64,000 nt of DNA. Origin: Sedimentibacter sp. Its GTDB lineage: Bacteria; Bacillota; Clostridia; Tissierellales; Sedimentibacteraceae. The first letter of the stretch is position 1. Each line of letters begins with the position of its first letter. Location: contig JAHDLA010000019.1 of NCBI GenBank assembly GCA_018436705.1, positions 86,628 to 150,627 on the forward strand, given 5' to 3'. This document shows, one piece after another, positions 26,101-35,259 of the stretch. The notes beneath the pieces are model-generated. The model did no database searches. It saw only the letters and a list, made by a program, of their open reading frames with translations, and was not told where the DNA came from. A program made the position numbers and the translations under genes.

Positions 26101-28720
26101 CTACAGTAATTGCACCACTAGTGGTGGTATATACTTTGTAAACATCAGGATTTAGTTCAATATTATTAAATTCCGTATTTCCATCAACTCGAACATTATA
26201 CCCAAGTACTCGAACACTAGATTCGTCAATATTTCCTGCATAGTCTAAAATATCTGTCACTGAAACACCTGTTCCAAGATTCAGTCCTTGATAGTTAATG
26301 TATAGCCGCCATAGAATCTTTCTTTCAGCACCGCTTACCCAGCCGTTACCCATAACTTCTTTATCATTAACGTGCATTATGTGTATTAATTGCCCTTCTT
26401 TTTTACCACTGTTCCAAGAGTCTGTTCTTACAGTTGTGTATGCGTCATCTTCTGCATCAATTGTATTACCATTCTCGGTTGTTCCATCAAATTTAGCTTT
26501 GTTTTTGTAAGTTTTTTTCTCACCTTCGTTAGAATGAGGAATTAATAAATCGCCATTCACTTCTTTTTGAGGGTCATAAGAGGTGGTATAAGTAACTACC
26601 AACTTACCGTCAACTATTGCTTGGTTAAAGGTAATGGTAAACCCATTCTGGTAACCATCACCAATCGGAGCTAACGTATATGCAGAACTAGCAAGTTCAT
26701 ATCCACCTAAAGTAACTTTTATTGTTTCCGGCAACAGAATCAGTCCGTTATTGGGGAATGTATCTGTTATAACAAATCCAGATTTAATATCCTCTCTTAC
26801 TGGATTTACATTTACGCGCCAGCCGATTGTCTTTTCATTGTAATCAATTCCAGCAAAACTCTTCGTATATGTATTTGCTTTTGGATTTATTACAACCTCT
26901 CTAGAGCTTCCGCCTTCACCAACACCATCGCCAGTCATTCCAACACTGTTTATAAAGCTATTGATTGTAAAATCTGTGATTTTAGATGTGTATTTAATAG
27001 TAATGGTTTCTGTACCAACATTCGGCAACATAATTGTCAGCAAAGTTTTCCCATCATTTGCTCCACCATTTGTAGTATCAATGCTAAGAGTTATACCAGC
27101 GAAATCGTCTCCTATGATCTCAACATTTTCTTCATCAAGGTATAATCCTGCCGGTAGCGTATCTGTTACTGTTACAGTACCTAACGGATGCTTTGCCTTA
27201 TTAACAGTTACTGTCCAAGTAATAGTCTTGTTTTCATAACTAACATTGTCTACTCCTACTTTTTCAAGAATCGGATCTCTGTTAAAGGTAACTGTTGCGT
27301 CATCATCATTTAATTTGTCGGCGCCATCATAGAGCGTTGCTTCGTTGGTAAACCCATTATCCTTTAGATACTCGCCATCATTTACTTCGCTCCAATCAAC
27401 CGTTGTATCAAATATGATTCTATAGGCATCATCTGATGTTAAATTTCCTAAGTTCATAGGAAATCCAGCAAGTGAATCTTCATCAGGATGAGAATCGCCT
27501 TCATACCATTTATCACCATTTTGGGTAATTTTAACAACTTTGATACTACCTTCCACTATAGTTAATCCGTCTGGCAACTTCTCTTCTACACTGGCATCTG
27601 TAATCTCTTGTCCATTTTTGTTGACATCAATTGTCCATCTTATGGTATCAGTTTCGGCGCTTGTTAGAATTTGTCCGTTCTTTTCAATCGGATTACTTCT
27701 TGTCAACCCCCATACTGTTGAACTTGCCGGCAAACTTGTTTCACCATATTTAAAAGCTGCATTGTTGGTAAAGGACTCTGCCGTGTAATCTTCAATGTCC
27801 GTTGTAAATTGAACCCTATAGCCGGTAAAAGGTTCCATCTTACCTAAGTTGATTGGAAAACCGGCTGGAGTTGAAAGTGAAGCTTCCGCTCCGGGAGTTA
27901 TATTTCCATTAAGGCCAATATTTAAAACATTAATCTTAAAATCTCTGGCATCTCCTAATCCTACTGGAATAGTATCCTCTAATGTCGCTTCTGTTATTAA
28001 TTCATCATTGGTATTGATTACATCAATTGTCCAAGTTATTTCTCTTGCATTCTCTTGACTGTCAGGATGCCCCTCCTTATCAATACTGCTTAATGTTTCC
28101 ATAGGTCGTGCCATTACTGTAATATTATTATCGCTGCCATCATGAAATGGAATTTCTTGCACAATATTTTCTTGGAATTTTTCCAGGTTGAATTCTAAGC
28201 CAAGATCAACATAACCGTTTTTGACATTGTCTTTTTCAATATTTTCATTGAATTCAAACTTTAATTCCCGACCACTAATGCTGTATGTCCCTACAATTGT
28301 TTCATCAACTATTATATTCTCTCCGGAAACATCAACCATTTCAAATGCATCGGAAAGTTGGATTGTTGCTATATCTCCTGCTTGTGCCTTCGGGTCAACA
28401 TCTTCTGTGTCCCAAGTATATCTTACCTGTACTACAGTATCGTCATCTATTGTTATGATATCTTTATCATTAATAGGCGTACCATTAATTGTCATCGAGC
28501 CAAAATCAAATATATTACCCAAATTTCTTTGTGGTCCTGCTAATGTTGCTTGAATTGCTGATGGCGTTGTTGTTTCCGATAACGGATGCAAAGAATCTTC
28601 AGATAAATCCTCTTTTGAAGTTGTATCTCCATAAGCAAAGCTGCCTGGCATCATAAGCTGAAATATCATCATAAACATCAAAACCATACTGATAACTTTT
28701 GCTCTTTTAATTCTCTCCAT
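23192..28720 (-). CDS. Large LPXTG surface adhesin with repeated adhesin, Cna-B and SpaA domains
   Basis: Cell-wall-anchored protein of 1,842 residues. Signal peptide 1-31 (VISMVLMFMMIFQLMMPGS core). From about 50 to 1070 come tandem adhesin modules of 120-150 residues, each with a TITWTVTVNK-like strand and a DTLPAGL-like motif. A SpaA-like domain lies near 1075-1180, three Cna-B repeats at 1180-1480 (SRPAVWFKLHRQ units) and three more SpaA domains at 1493-1790 (APEGY motifs). Sorting signal LPNTG begins at 1809, then a hydrophobic helix and RRR tail. Start ATG at 28720 has AAAGGAGG. The repeats predict isopeptide-stabilised stalk structure; ligand unknown. Confidence 0.93.
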   Translation of the reverse strand: MERIKRAKVISMVLMFMMIFQLMMPGSFAYGDTTSKEDLSEDSLHPLSETTTPSAIQATLAGPQRNLGNIFDFGSMTINGTPINDKDIITIDDDTVVQVRYTWDTEDVDPKAQAGDIATIQLSDAFEMVDVSGENIIVDETIVGTYSISGRELKFEFNENIEKDNVKNGYVDLGLEFNLEKFQENIVQEIPFHDGSDNNITVMARPMETLSSIDKEGHPDSQENAREITWTIDVINTNDELITEATLEDTIPVGLGDARDFKINVLNIGLNGNITPGAEASLSTPAGFPINLGKMEPFTGYRVQFTTDIEDYTAESFTNNAAFKYGETSLPASSTVWGLTRSNPIEKNGQILTSAETDTIRWTIDVNKNGQEITDASVEEKLPDGLTIVEGSIKVVKITQNGDKWYEGDSHPDEDSLAGFPMNLGNLTSDDAYRIIFDTTVDWSEVNDGEYLKDNGFTNEATLYDGADKLNDDDATVTFNRDPILEKVGVDNVSYENKTITWTVTVNKAKHPLGTVTVTDTLPAGLYLDEENVEIIGDDFAGITLSIDTTNGGANDGKTLLTIMLPNVGTETITIKYTSKITDFTINSFINSVGMTGDGVGEGGSSREVVINPKANTYTKSFAGIDYNEKTIGWRVNVNPVREDIKSGFVITDTFPNNGLILLPETIKVTLGGYELASSAYTLAPIGDGYQNGFTITFNQAIVDGKLVVTYTTSYDPQKEVNGDLLIPHSNEGEKKTYKNKAKFDGTTENGNTIDAEDDAYTTVRTDSWNSGKKEGQLIHIMHVNDKEVMGNGWVSGAERKILWRLYINYQGLNLGTGVSVTDILDYAGNIDESSVRVLGYNVRVDGNTEFNNIELNPDVYKVYTTTSGAITVDFSGFEVKERYAIEFTTSVPDISAGLYTNNAKVTVGGVDYPYSATVNYDKYNTFLDKSALGVADNKVFTGDEVDWKVKVNESLSIIKNAVITDTISAGHVYIDGSLEIFKLQDPNEALVEGTDYTLAVSTTDNEENVLTVTLNDDLKDTLILKYKTVVTTTSGEISNSILLEGNTVENVTKESDKLTARQFSSVGGEWASDRGALRVTKVDAETDEIITNNEATFTLWYELNNNRVEFTQEEPFVTVNGVLKIGNLPLRTYYLREAAAPNGYVLLDGEEDEVEIVVDTAYDNDVENIKQVDFENTKEKINVTGIKEWDGGTSPRPAVWFKLHRQLPGGELEEVPGTEIKKLENGTTEIIWEALDKTNIDGVDYIYSVKEVDSEGNDFTPENYVKAENGLTVTNHYVSPTDASARAVKVWAGEPEGRTVERPAVWFKLYRHVEGGDPEAVPEAEIKELTAGTTEVVWTGLTKTDVDGREYIFSVHESDAEGNDFALEKYVEFEDGLTVTNTYTKKDVTATKVWSGGPSSRPTIWFELHRQIEGGELEKADVEIKELPSGTEEATWEDVDKTDENGNAYIYSVKEVDEDGNDFVPSGYRKSEDGLTVTNTKKSSGGGEVTPLYGKVVVKKTNEDKKVLSGAEFTLYDEDGKVVDKGVTGSKGTISFEDLEPGEYVLKETKAPEGYVLEENETEVSISDSATKTYTFTNKKEEPEKPGSIVIIKTDEEGKFLSNAWFSLIDENGSTLQNIETSDGRAVFEDVPVGRYTIKEVQAPEGYELSDKTISVTVKSDKTVELSFVNKLEGTPGTPGTPDVPTTVVATGNISILKVDENSMALPGAEFTLYDENNRIIETAVSDESGKVMFENLKNGKYTVKETKAPEGYEIVDETMNIDVAGDKTYSYKFRNVPSSVLIEDPNVPMGWETIDDPDVPQDTVDTLPNTGSFLNTWLLMAIGLMMILAGAALYFRRRIV
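24260..25180 (-). repeat. Three tandem Cna-B repeats in adhesin
   Basis: Three units of about 300 bp encode homologous segments around SRPAVWFKLHRQ, ERPAVWFKLYRH and SRPTIWFELHRQ, each followed by TTEI/VW-like and DGLTVTN. The divergence between units shows that the array is not a recent duplication. Confidence 0.75.
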
Positions 28721-29128
28721 TTTAATTTCCTCCTTTCTTTTATTTTTATTTAAAAGCATAAATGCTGATAAATACAATATAATTATTTTTTAGTGTACTG
28801 CTTGCGCATCTTAATTGATGCAAGGCATAGCACAATTACTACGATAACACATCTTTTTAAAAAAACATATAGAACAATTGTTACCAAGATTCATAAATGT
28901 TTATTTTTAAATATATGAAACGTTTAAACTACACTGCATTATCTTCGGTTAAAATAATACATAGCAAGAGTCACAACACATTGTTTATATCCACTATGCA
29001 TACAACCTAAACATAAATTATTATTTTTATCCGAATAGTAACCAATAGTTAAGTGTTAATTACCGTTCGATATAAAATCCAGTAAAATTTTGGGACTAAC
29101 ATTGTTAATATTAGTAAACAATAAAATA
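28721..29128. other. Long adhesin leader region, no gene
   Basis: About 400 AT-rich bases upstream of the adhesin. A hairpin at 28800-28826 (CTTG-CATC...GATG-CG-CAAG on the minus strand) sits in the probable leader. I found no c-di-GMP riboswitch motif and no convincing promoter; the long length suggests regulatory content. Confidence 0.4.
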
Positions 29129-29148
29129 GGCCGCTGAATTCAGCGGCC
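29129..29148 (-). terminator. Terminator of leuS
   Basis: Perfect 20-base palindrome GGCCGCTGAATTCAGCGGCC with a T-rich tail on the minus strand, 33 bases past the leuS stop. Confidence 0.75.
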
Positions 29149-29180
29149 GGATTAATAAAAATGTCGTTGTTTTGCATTTT

Positions 29181-31592
29181 TTATTTAACAACTATGTTGT
29201 AAATTTTGCCAGGAACATAAATTTCTTTCACTTGTGTTTTTCCTTCAAGGTATTTATTAATATTTTCATCGTTAACAGCCAATTTCCTTGCGGTTTCTTT
29301 ATCAGCATCTTTGGAAATCATAATTTTGCCTCTTACTTTACCGCTTACCTGAACAGGAAGTTCTATTACATCATCAACTGTTTTTTCTTCGTTCCACACA
29401 GGCCAGCTTGACTGGTTTAACATTCCTCCGAAATTCATTTCTTCCCAAATTTCTTCGGTTATATGAGGAGCGACAGGGTTCAACAGCGTTATAAAAGTCT
29501 TCAATTCTCCTCTTGTTATATAACTATCTGCCGTTACATCATTGACAAAGCTCATCATTGCAGCTATTGCAGTATTGTACTTCATGGCTTCATAGTCCTC
29601 TGTTACTTTTTTTATTGTCTTATGCATAAGAGAAGTATGCTTTTCTGAATATCCTTCCTCTTCAGTTGCAATTTCCTGAAGCTTCCATGTTCTGTCAAGA
29701 AACCTTTTGCATCCTTTAACGCTTGAGTCATTCCATATTGCATATTTTTCATAATCGCCTATAAACATAATATAGGTTCTTAATGTGTCTGCACCGTATT
29801 CTCCAATTATATCATTAGGATTTACTACATTTCCTCTTGATTTAGACATCTTTTCACCGTCAGAACCAAGAATCAACCCCTGCGCTGTACGTTTCGCATA
29901 AGGCTCTTTAAATGTTACTGCCCCTATATCATAAAGGAATCTGTGCCAGAATCTTGAATAGATCAAGTGTCTTGTAACGTGCTCCATTCCTCCGTTATAC
30001 CAGTCTACAGGACCCCAGTATTCAAATTTCTCTTTAGATGCTATAGCATCATGGTTATGCGGATCTATATATCTCAGGAAGTACCACGAAGAACCTGCCC
30101 ATTGAGGCATAGTGTCGGTTTCTCTCTTTGCATCTTTACCGCAAGCAGGACACTTAACATTAACCCATTCAGGAATATTCGCTAAAGGAGATTCCCCCGT
30201 TTCTGTAGGCTGATAATTTTCAACGTCCGGTAGTGTTACCGGCAGTTGATCTTCAGGTACAGGAACCATACCACAATGAGGACAATGAATTATTGGAATA
30301 GGCTCTCCCCAGTATCTTTGTCTATTAAACGCCCAGTCCTTCATTTTATAATTCGTTTTTGGCTCGCCAAGTTTATTTTCTTTTATATATTCTATTATCT
30401 TAGCAATAGCTTCTTTAACTCTAAGACCGTTTAAGAAACCAGAGTTAACTAATATTCCGTCTTCAACATCAGTAAAAGCTTCTTCTTGTACGTTTCCGCC
30501 CTCAATAACTTCAATTATAGGTATGTTAAACTTCTTAGCAAACTCCCAGTCTCTTGTATCATGAGCAGGAACACCCATTATTGCTCCTGTTCCGTAACCC
30601 ATCATTACGTAGTCTGCAACCCATACAGGCACTTCATCTCCGGAAAACGGATTTACAGCTGTAAGTCCTTTTATTTCAACGCCGGTTTTATCTTTTGCCA
30701 GCTGAACCCTTTCAAATTCTGTTTTCTTTCTAGACTGCTCCTGATAGTCATGAATTTCATCCATATTCTTTATTCTTGAAGCATATTTTTCAATAAAAGG
30801 ATGCTCAGGTGCAATAACCATAAATGTTACGCCAAACAAAGTATCCGGTCTGGTTGTAAACACTCTTAATTCGTCATCCGTATCTTTCAGTTTAAAATCC
30901 ACTTCGGCGCCATATGAACGTCCTATCCAGTTTTCCTGTTCAAGCTTTATTCTTGGCAAGAAGTTAACTTCATTAAGACCATCTAACAGTTTGTCGGCAT
31001 ATTCTCTGATTTTCAGGAACCATACATCTTTTTCAAGCTGTACTACTTCGCTGCCGCACCTGTCGCATACTCCGTTTTGTGATTCTTCATTTGCAAGAAC
31101 CACCTTGCAGCTGTTGCAGAAGTTAACATATGTCTTATCTTTGTATGCCAAGCCGTGCTTAAATAGCTGAACAAAAATCCATTGCGTCCATTTATAGTAT
31201 TCAGGATCAGTTGTATCAACAGTTCTAGACCAGTCAAAAGAATACCCTGCTGCCTTAAGCTGCTGTGTGAACACTTTAATATTTCTGTCTGTTACCACTC
31301 TTGGATGTATTCCTGACTGAATTGCATAGTTTTCAGTTGGAAGTCCGAATGCATCCCATCCTATTGGAAAAAGAACATTATAGCCTTCCAGCCTTCTCTT
31401 TCTCGAAATTACTTCAAGAGAAGTGTATGCTCGAATATGTCCAACGTGCAGACCTACTCCGGACGGATACGGAAATTCCACCAAACCATAGAATTTCTTT
31501 TTCTCAGAGTTATCATCTGCTTTAAATATCTCTTTATTTTCCCAAATTTCCTGCCATTTTTTTTCAATTACTCCGGGATTGTATGATTTCAT
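29181..31592 (-). CDS. leuS: Leucyl-tRNA synthetase
   Basis: Class I synthetase charging tRNA-Leu. HIGH region [25 protein letters not shown] loop [20 protein letters not shown], an editing domain with [20 protein letters not shown] and [16 protein letters not shown], and a zinc-knuckle-like CPHCGMVP...CPACG. 803 residues, normal for bacterial LeuRS. Ribosome site GGAGG. Preceded by a T-box leader. Confidence 0.97.
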   Translation of the reverse strand: MKSYNPGVIEKKWQEIWENKEIFKADDNSEKKKFYGLVEFPYPSGVGLHVGHIRAYTSLEVISRKRRLEGYNVLFPIGWDAFGLPTENYAIQSGIHPRVVTDRNIKVFTQQLKAAGYSFDWSRTVDTTDPEYYKWTQWIFVQLFKHGLAYKDKTYVNFCNSCKVVLANEESQNGVCDRCGSEVVQLEKDVWFLKIREYADKLLDGLNEVNFLPRIKLEQENWIGRSYGAEVDFKLKDTDDELRVFTTRPDTLFGVTFMVIAPEHPFIEKYASRIKNMDEIHDYQEQSRKKTEFERVQLAKDKTGVEIKGLTAVNPFSGDEVPVWVADYVMMGYGTGAIMGVPAHDTRDWEFAKKFNIPIIEVIEGGNVQEEAFTDVEDGILVNSGFLNGLRVKEAIAKIIEYIKENKLGEPKTNYKMKDWAFNRQRYWGEPIPIIHCPHCGMVPVPEDQLPVTLPDVENYQPTETGESPLANIPEWVNVKCPACGKDAKRETDTMPQWAGSSWYFLRYIDPHNHDAIASKEKFEYWGPVDWYNGGMEHVTRHLIYSRFWHRFLYDIGAVTFKEPYAKRTAQGLILGSDGEKMSKSRGNVVNPNDIIGEYGADTLRTYIMFIGDYEKYAIWNDSSVKGCKRFLDRTWKLQEIATEEEGYSEKHTSLMHKTIKKVTEDYEAMKYNTAIAAMMSFVNDVTADSYITRGELKTFITLLNPVAPHITEEIWEEMNFGGMLNQSSWPVWNEEKTVDDVIELPVQVSGKVRGKIMISKDADKETARKLAVNDENINKYLEGKTQVKEIYVPGKIYNIVVK

Positions 31593-31607
31593 TATTTACC
31601 TCCATAG

Positions 31608-31907
31608 TCAATTTAAATTTAAAAAAATATGAACTTCTCTGTTGCTGCTCACAAGAAGTATAATTGTGGAACCAAACAAAAAAACAGCCCTCTCCCACTC
31701 TGGGACGAAGACTATCCGCGGTACCACCCATTTTAGGCATATGCCTCACTCTATTATTTAACGGTTTTATCCGTTTGAAACTACTTTGTTCGCTTCAAAT
31801 ACTCATGGACGAGTTCAGTTCTCATACTGCTGTCTTGCACCAAACGGCAGCTCGCTAAAAGTATGTACAAACCTAATGCTTCCAGTCACAGTAATTTATT
31901 CACTTTC
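31608..31907 (-). ncRNA. T-box leader of leuS, specifier CUC (Leu)
   Basis: The T-box signature TGGGTGGTACCGCGG reads on the minus strand from 31730. Downstream are a competing terminator stem (AGTCTTCGTCCCA with TGGGAGAGGGCT) and eight T around 31676-31685. Upstream the stem I region has GAA-CTC-GTCC, the usual context of a specifier codon, with CTC at 31811-31813. Uncharged tRNA-Leu would stabilise the antiterminator and permit leuS transcription. Confidence 0.9.
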
Positions 31908-31913
31908 TTTCGT

Positions 31914-31942
31914 ATTATATCAGAAGCGATTTTTTTATGCAA
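31914..31942 (-). promoter_or_regulatory. Promoter of leuS T-box transcript
   Basis: Minus strand TTGCAT (31937-31942), 17 bases, TATAAT (31914-31919). Divergent from the yibE promoter. Confidence 0.7.
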
Positions 31943-31969
31943 CAACTAATTTTAAAATACATTTAAAAA

Positions 31970-31998
31970 TTGATTATTTTGAAAAATTATGATAAAAT
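31970..31998 (+). promoter_or_regulatory. Promoter of yibE/F gene
   Basis: TTGATT at 31970-31975, 17 bases, TAAAAT at 31993-31998, about 30 bases before the ATG. Confidence 0.6.
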
Positions 31999-32028
31999 TC
32001 ATTTGTAAATTCAAAATAGAGGTTAATT

Positions 32029-33180
32029 ATGAAACTACTAAAAAAACATAAAGATATGTTCATCTACATTTTCACTTTGATATTTTCAATCTTATTTTTA
32101 TTGATAGGATACACTTCCAATAAATCAGATTTAAATATCTTTGAAGAACAGACATCCTACAGGGCAAAAGTCATATCTGTGGAAGAAATTAAAGAAGACC
32201 AAATTGACTATGGATATGAAATGATGACCACTAAATCAATTAGGTTCATTGCGCAAATAAAAAATTATGACTCTGATAATGATAAAGTTGAAGCCTACCA
32301 ATTTATTGACGAAGCTGTCGGAATAAATCCCAAGCAAATTGAAGCAGGGGATGATATATTAATATCTCTTCTAAGCTCCAGAGAAAATGTTGAAAAAAAT
32401 GTATGGACATTCATGGAATATTATAGAACAGATTCAGTAATAATTATAGCTGCATTATTTTTTTTGTTACTTATACTGTTATGCAAGAGAAAAGGAATTA
32501 ACACTATAATTTCATTAACTATAACCTGTTTTTCCATTTTCTTCATCTTTGTACCTTCAATACTAAACGGTAAAAACATTTATATTTCTTCAATTACAAT
32601 TTGTATATTCATTATACTTTCAAGCATGCTAATCATAAACGGTGCTCATAAGAAAACTTTATGCGCGATTGTTGGAAATTTGGGAGGTCTCGCTGCTGCC
32701 GGAATACTTTCATATGTAATCAGCAAAATGCTGAACCTCACGGGAATGATAGACCAAGATTCCATATTTCTTTTCATGGCTAACACCGAAAACCCAATAA
32801 ATTTAAAGGCTATACTCTGGAGCAGCATTGTAATAGGCTCATTAGGAGCAATTATGGATATTTCCATGTCAATAGCCTCTGCTATAAATGAGCTTTCTGA
32901 AAATATTGAAAATAAAAGTTATAAAGTATTCCTAAAATCAGGGCTTAATATAGGACAAGATTCAATTGGAACAATGACAAACACTTTGGTGTTGGCATAT
33001 ATAGGGAGTTCACTATCTATAGTTCTACTGATGGTATTATATAATAATGATTTTTTGCAGCTTATAAATCTTGAAATGATAGTGTTTGAAATATTGCAGG
33101 CAATCATAGGAAGTATGGGGATACTCCTTGCTATCCCCGTAACTTCCATATTTTCGGCATATATTTTCAGCAAATATTAA
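32029..33180 (+). CDS. YibE/F family membrane protein
   Basis: 383 residues. N-terminal transmembrane helix (IFTLIFSILFLLIGYT), an extracytoplasmic domain of about 100 residues, then seven or so further helices including VIIIAALFFLLLILL and ISSITICIFIILSSMLIIN. The conserved YibE/F segment GAIMDISMSIASAINEL is present. Function of the family is not established; transport has been suggested. Ribosome site GAGG. Its stop overlaps the stop of the convergent NifX-like gene by 4 bases. Confidence 0.85.
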   Translation: MKLLKKHKDMFIYIFTLIFSILFLLIGYTSNKSDLNIFEEQTSYRAKVISVEEIKEDQIDYGYEMMTTKSIRFIAQIKNYDSDNDKVEAYQFIDEAVGINPKQIEAGDDILISLLSSRENVEKNVWTFMEYYRTDSVIIIAALFFLLLILLCKRKGINTIISLTITCFSIFFIFVPSILNGKNIYISSITICIFIILSSMLIINGAHKKTLCAIVGNLGGLAAAGILSYVISKMLNLTGMIDQDSIFLFMANTENPINLKAILWSSIVIGSLGAIMDISMSIASAINELSENIENKSYKVFLKSGLNIGQDSIGTMTNTLVLAYIGSSLSIVLLMVLYNNDFLQLINLEMIVFEILQAIIGSMGILLAIPVTSIFSAYIFSKY

Positions 33181-33536
33181 TCCTTGTACATCCTTGAATT
33201 AAATTTATCTAACAAACTTAAATTATCTGAAAGAAATTCGTTGATGTTATGTTCTAAAGAGCCGGGTACTGACTTATAAATCAGTATTTCGGCTTTTTCT
33301 AAAGTTTTTTGTGCATTTTCTCCGCATCTTGGTGTAATCAAAACCTTGACTCCATTATCCGCAATAACTTGTGAAGCTCTTATTCCCGAAGCCCCCTGAC
33401 TTAAAACCGCACTGTTATCCAAAAATTCACTTTCATTTGTTACACTGTTATATAAGAGATAGTACGGAGCGCGCCCATAACTTTCATATAACTCAGAATC
33501 CATTTCTTTACTTTTTGCAGGTAATGCAATTTTCAT
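33177..33536 (-). CDS. NifX/NifB-type Fe-Mo cluster-binding domain protein
   Basis: 119 residues. MKIALPAKSKEMDSELYESY and APYYLLYN, then GASGIRASQVIADNGVKVLI are typical of the dinitrogenase iron-molybdenum cofactor biosynthesis family, whose stand-alone members are found in anaerobes beside Mrp ATPases. No nif genes are near, so a nitrogenase role is unlikely; iron-sulfur cluster carriage is a guess. Follows the DUF5320 gene by 26 bases. Confidence 0.82.
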   Translation of the reverse strand: MKIALPAKSKEMDSELYESYGRAPYYLLYNSVTNESEFLDNSAVLSQGASGIRASQVIADNGVKVLITPRCGENAQKTLEKAEILIYKSVPGSLEHNINEFLSDNLSLLDKFNSRMYKD

Positions 33537-33562
33537 AAAATACCTCCTAATGTTCTTATCAA

Positions 33563-33802
33563 TTAATCAAAATCATATAGCTCTGCTTCAATGTCTGCAA
33601 TTCTCTTTTTTAAAATTTCTTTTTGTTCCAAGAGAAATTCTTTCCTTGTTTTATTACCATTAAAACATCCTATTCCGTAACCGTAGCCGCCGTAGCCGCC
33701 GTAGCCGCCGCAGCCTCCTCTTCTGCCGTAGCCGTTTCTAAAAAATCTTTTTCCATAATTAAATCCTTGATTGACTGGTCCTGTTCCATCTCTTCGTGGC
33801 AT
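33563..33802 (-). CDS. DUF5320-type small Gly-rich protein
   Basis: 79 residues: MPRRDGTGPVNQGFNYGKRF start, a Gly-Gly-Tyr tract in the middle, and a C-terminal coiled-coil helix (LEQKEILKKRIADIEAELYD). This layout is that of DUF5320 proteins found with NifX-like and Mrp genes. The ATG at 33802 follows AAAGGAGG; the longer frame would begin inside the operator. Function unknown. Confidence 0.8.
   Translation of the reverse strand: MPRRDGTGPVNQGFNYGKRFFRNGYGRRGGCGGYGGYGGYGYGIGCFNGNKTRKEFLLEQKEILKKRIADIEAELYDFD
33676..33718 (-). repeat. 9-bp tandem repeat coding Gly-Gly-Tyr
   Basis: Units of CCGTAGCCG (plus strand) repeat about four times within the DUF5320 gene and encode GGYGGYGGYG. Such a tract can change copy number by slippage while staying in frame. 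Confidence 0.7.
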
Positions 33803-33821
33803 GTTAATCCTCCTTTTATTA

Positions 33822-33835
33822 TTGACATATGTCAT
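33822..33835. promoter_or_regulatory. Operator palindrome, DUF5320 proximal site
   Basis: TTGACATATGTCAT, core TGACATATGTCA at 33823-33834. It lies about 20 bases before the DUF5320 start, downstream of the -10, centred 38 bp from the distal copy. Confidence 0.75.
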
Positions 33836-33845
33836 TTATAATTAT

Positions 33846-33876
33846 ATTATACTTCTTTATTGACATATGTCAATAA
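33846..33876 (-). promoter_or_regulatory. DUF5320-nifX promoter with operator over the -35
   Basis: Perfect 20-bp palindrome TTATTGACATATGTCAATAA at 33857-33876. Its minus-strand TTGACA (33868-33873) is also the -35 box; 16 bases later comes TATAAT (33846-33851). Confidence 0.75.
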
Positions 33877-33900
33877 CTATTTTATTTTTTTCAAGAAAAA

Positions 33901-33920
33901 AACTGCTATTGCTAGCAGTT
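33901..33920 (-). terminator. Terminator of DUF134 gene
   Basis: Perfect 8-bp stem AACTGCTA/TAGCAGTT with 4-base loop and seven T on the minus strand; begins at the DUF134 stop codon. Confidence 0.8.
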
Positions 33921-34288
33921 CATATTTCTTCTTTATTATGTTCAGCGTTACATCGCCGTCTCCTGCATGCATTGCTGCAGAAATTTCCTTCACCATTGCA
34001 AAGCTCGTAGTCTCCGCCTTCTATTCTCAAAACTTTTCCTTTAACCAAAGATTCCGCAAGCTTGCTTCTTGCATCACTGTATATACCCTGTACAGTTGTG
34101 CGAGCTACATTCATCTGAGAAGCACACTCTTCTTGAGATAATCCCTCTAAATCGATAAGTCTTATGGTTTCATATTCATCAACAGTCATAGTTACAAACA
34201 TGTTTCCTTTAGTATGAGAATCAAGAGGTCCAAATCTACTTGAGTCTGGAAGGCAGCACACCTTTCTCCATTTTCTTGGTCTTGGCAT
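33920..34288 (-). CDS. DUF134 family DNA-binding protein
   Basis: 122 residues. [20 protein letters not shown] start, sigma-region-4-like HTH ([40 protein letters not shown]), and a C-terminal cysteine cluster ([17 protein letters not shown]) that could bind a metal or Fe-S cluster. It lies 46 bases below the Mrp gene without a separate operator, so both are probably one transcript. It is the best local candidate for the protein that reads the TTGACATATGTCAA sites (inference). Confidence 0.85.
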   Translation of the reverse strand: MPRPRKWRKVCCLPDSSRFGPLDSHTKGNMFVTMTVDEYETIRLIDLEGLSQEECASQMNVARTTVQGIYSDARSKLAESLVKGKVLRIEGGDYELCNGEGNFCSNACRRRRCNAEHNKEEI

Positions 34289-34334
34289 AATTATCTCTCC
34301 AATATATATTCTAATGTGTATCTCTATAATTATA

Positions 34335-35159
34335 TTACTTTTCTAAAATTTCTGCAACACCATTAAATAAACTGTCATCACAAAGTTCAACCAATCCTTT
34401 ATCAATTGATACGGCAACTTTTGGATCTATCGGAAGCTTTGCAAGTACTTCTAGATTATGCTTCATAGCAACTTCTTCAATATGGCTTTCTCCAAATATT
34501 TTATGTTCGTTGTTGCAGTCAGGACATTTAAAATATGACATATTTTCAATTACTCCTAAAATAGGAACATTCATATTTTCCGCCATCTTAACCGCTTTTT
34601 CAACAATCATTGAAACCAGTTCCTGAGGTGAAGTTACAACTATAATACCATCAACCGGTATCGATTGAAATACGGTAAGAGGCACATCTCCTGTTCCAGG
34701 TGGCATGTCGACAAACATATAGTCTATATCCTGCCAAATAACTTCTGTCCAGAATTGCTTTACTGTTCCCGCAATTATTGGTCCTCTCCAGATTACAGGG
34801 TCTGAATCATTTGCCAGCAAAAGGTTAATTGACATTATATCAATGCCGGTCTTACTTTTTACCGGAAGTATTCCATGATCATTCCCCTTTGCTTTTTCTT
34901 TCAAACCGAAAGCCTTAGGTATTGATGGTCCGGTTATATCGGCATCTAAAACAGCAACGTTGTGATTTCTTCTTTTCATTGTTACAGCAAGCATCGAGGT
35001 AACAAGAGACTTTCCTACTCCTCCCTTTCCGCTGACAACACCTATCACTTTCTTTATACTGCTCATTTCATGAGGCTTTTCCATAAAATCAAAAGGTTCT
35101 TTTCTGCTGTCGCAGTCTTGACTGCATGAACTGCAGCTTGAATTACAATTTTCACTCAT
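34335..35159 (-). CDS. Mrp/NBP35-family Fe-S cluster carrier ATPase
   Basis: 274-residue P-loop protein. N-terminal cysteine motif ([12 protein letters not shown]), deviant Walker [29 protein letters not shown], and the C-terminal CxxC ([17 protein letters not shown]) that bridges a 4Fe-4S cluster in a dimer. It assembles or carries Fe-S clusters. Transcribed from a promoter bearing two copies of the shared palindrome and followed by DUF134. Confidence 0.9.
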   Translation of the reverse strand: MSENCNSSCSSCSQDCDSRKEPFDFMEKPHEMSSIKKVIGVVSGKGGVGKSLVTSMLAVTMKRRNHNVAVLDADITGPSIPKAFGLKEKAKGNDHGILPVKSKTGIDIMSINLLLANDSDPVIWRGPIIAGTVKQFWTEVIWQDIDYMFVDMPPGTGDVPLTVFQSIPVDGIIVVTSPQELVSMIVEKAVKMAENMNVPILGVIENMSYFKCPDCNNEHKIFGESHIEEVAMKHNLEVLAKLPIDPKVAVSIDKGLVELCDDSLFNGVAEILEK

Positions 35160-35203
35160 CTGTTTACTCCTGTCGTATATTTACTAATGTATTTTTTTAT
35201 TAG

Positions 35204-35215
35204 CGACATATGTCC
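35204..35215. promoter_or_regulatory. Operator palindrome, Mrp proximal site
   Basis: GACATATGTC core at 35205-35214, lacking the outer T/A pair. Lies between the -10 and the start codon, centred 37 bp from the distal site. Confidence 0.65.
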
Positions 35216-35224
35216 ATTAAAAAG

Positions 35225-35255
35225 ATTATATTCCTACTGACTTCATATGTCAATA
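35225..35255 (-). promoter_or_regulatory. Mrp promoter with partial operator over the -35
   Basis: Minus strand TTGACA (35248-35253), 17 bases, TATAAT (35225-35230): consensus sigma-A promoter. The -35 lies in TTGACATATGAAG, which keeps one arm of the palindrome intact and has three mismatches in the other. Confidence 0.8.
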
Positions 35256-35259
35256 AACA

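Noticed and set aside
23607..28553. Many plus-strand open frames opposite the adhesin
   Set aside because: They lack ribosome sites and family signatures and mirror the repeat structure of the minus-strand gene.
28721..29128. c-di-GMP riboswitch in the adhesin leader
   Set aside because: Common for clostridial adhesins, but I could not find the conserved GEMM or class II sequence blocks on the minus strand.
31123..31134. ACATATGTC-like copy inside leuS
   Set aside because: Lies within coding sequence, lacks the outer arms and has no promoter; treated as chance. The same applies to a copy near 43558 inside the FCD regulator gene.
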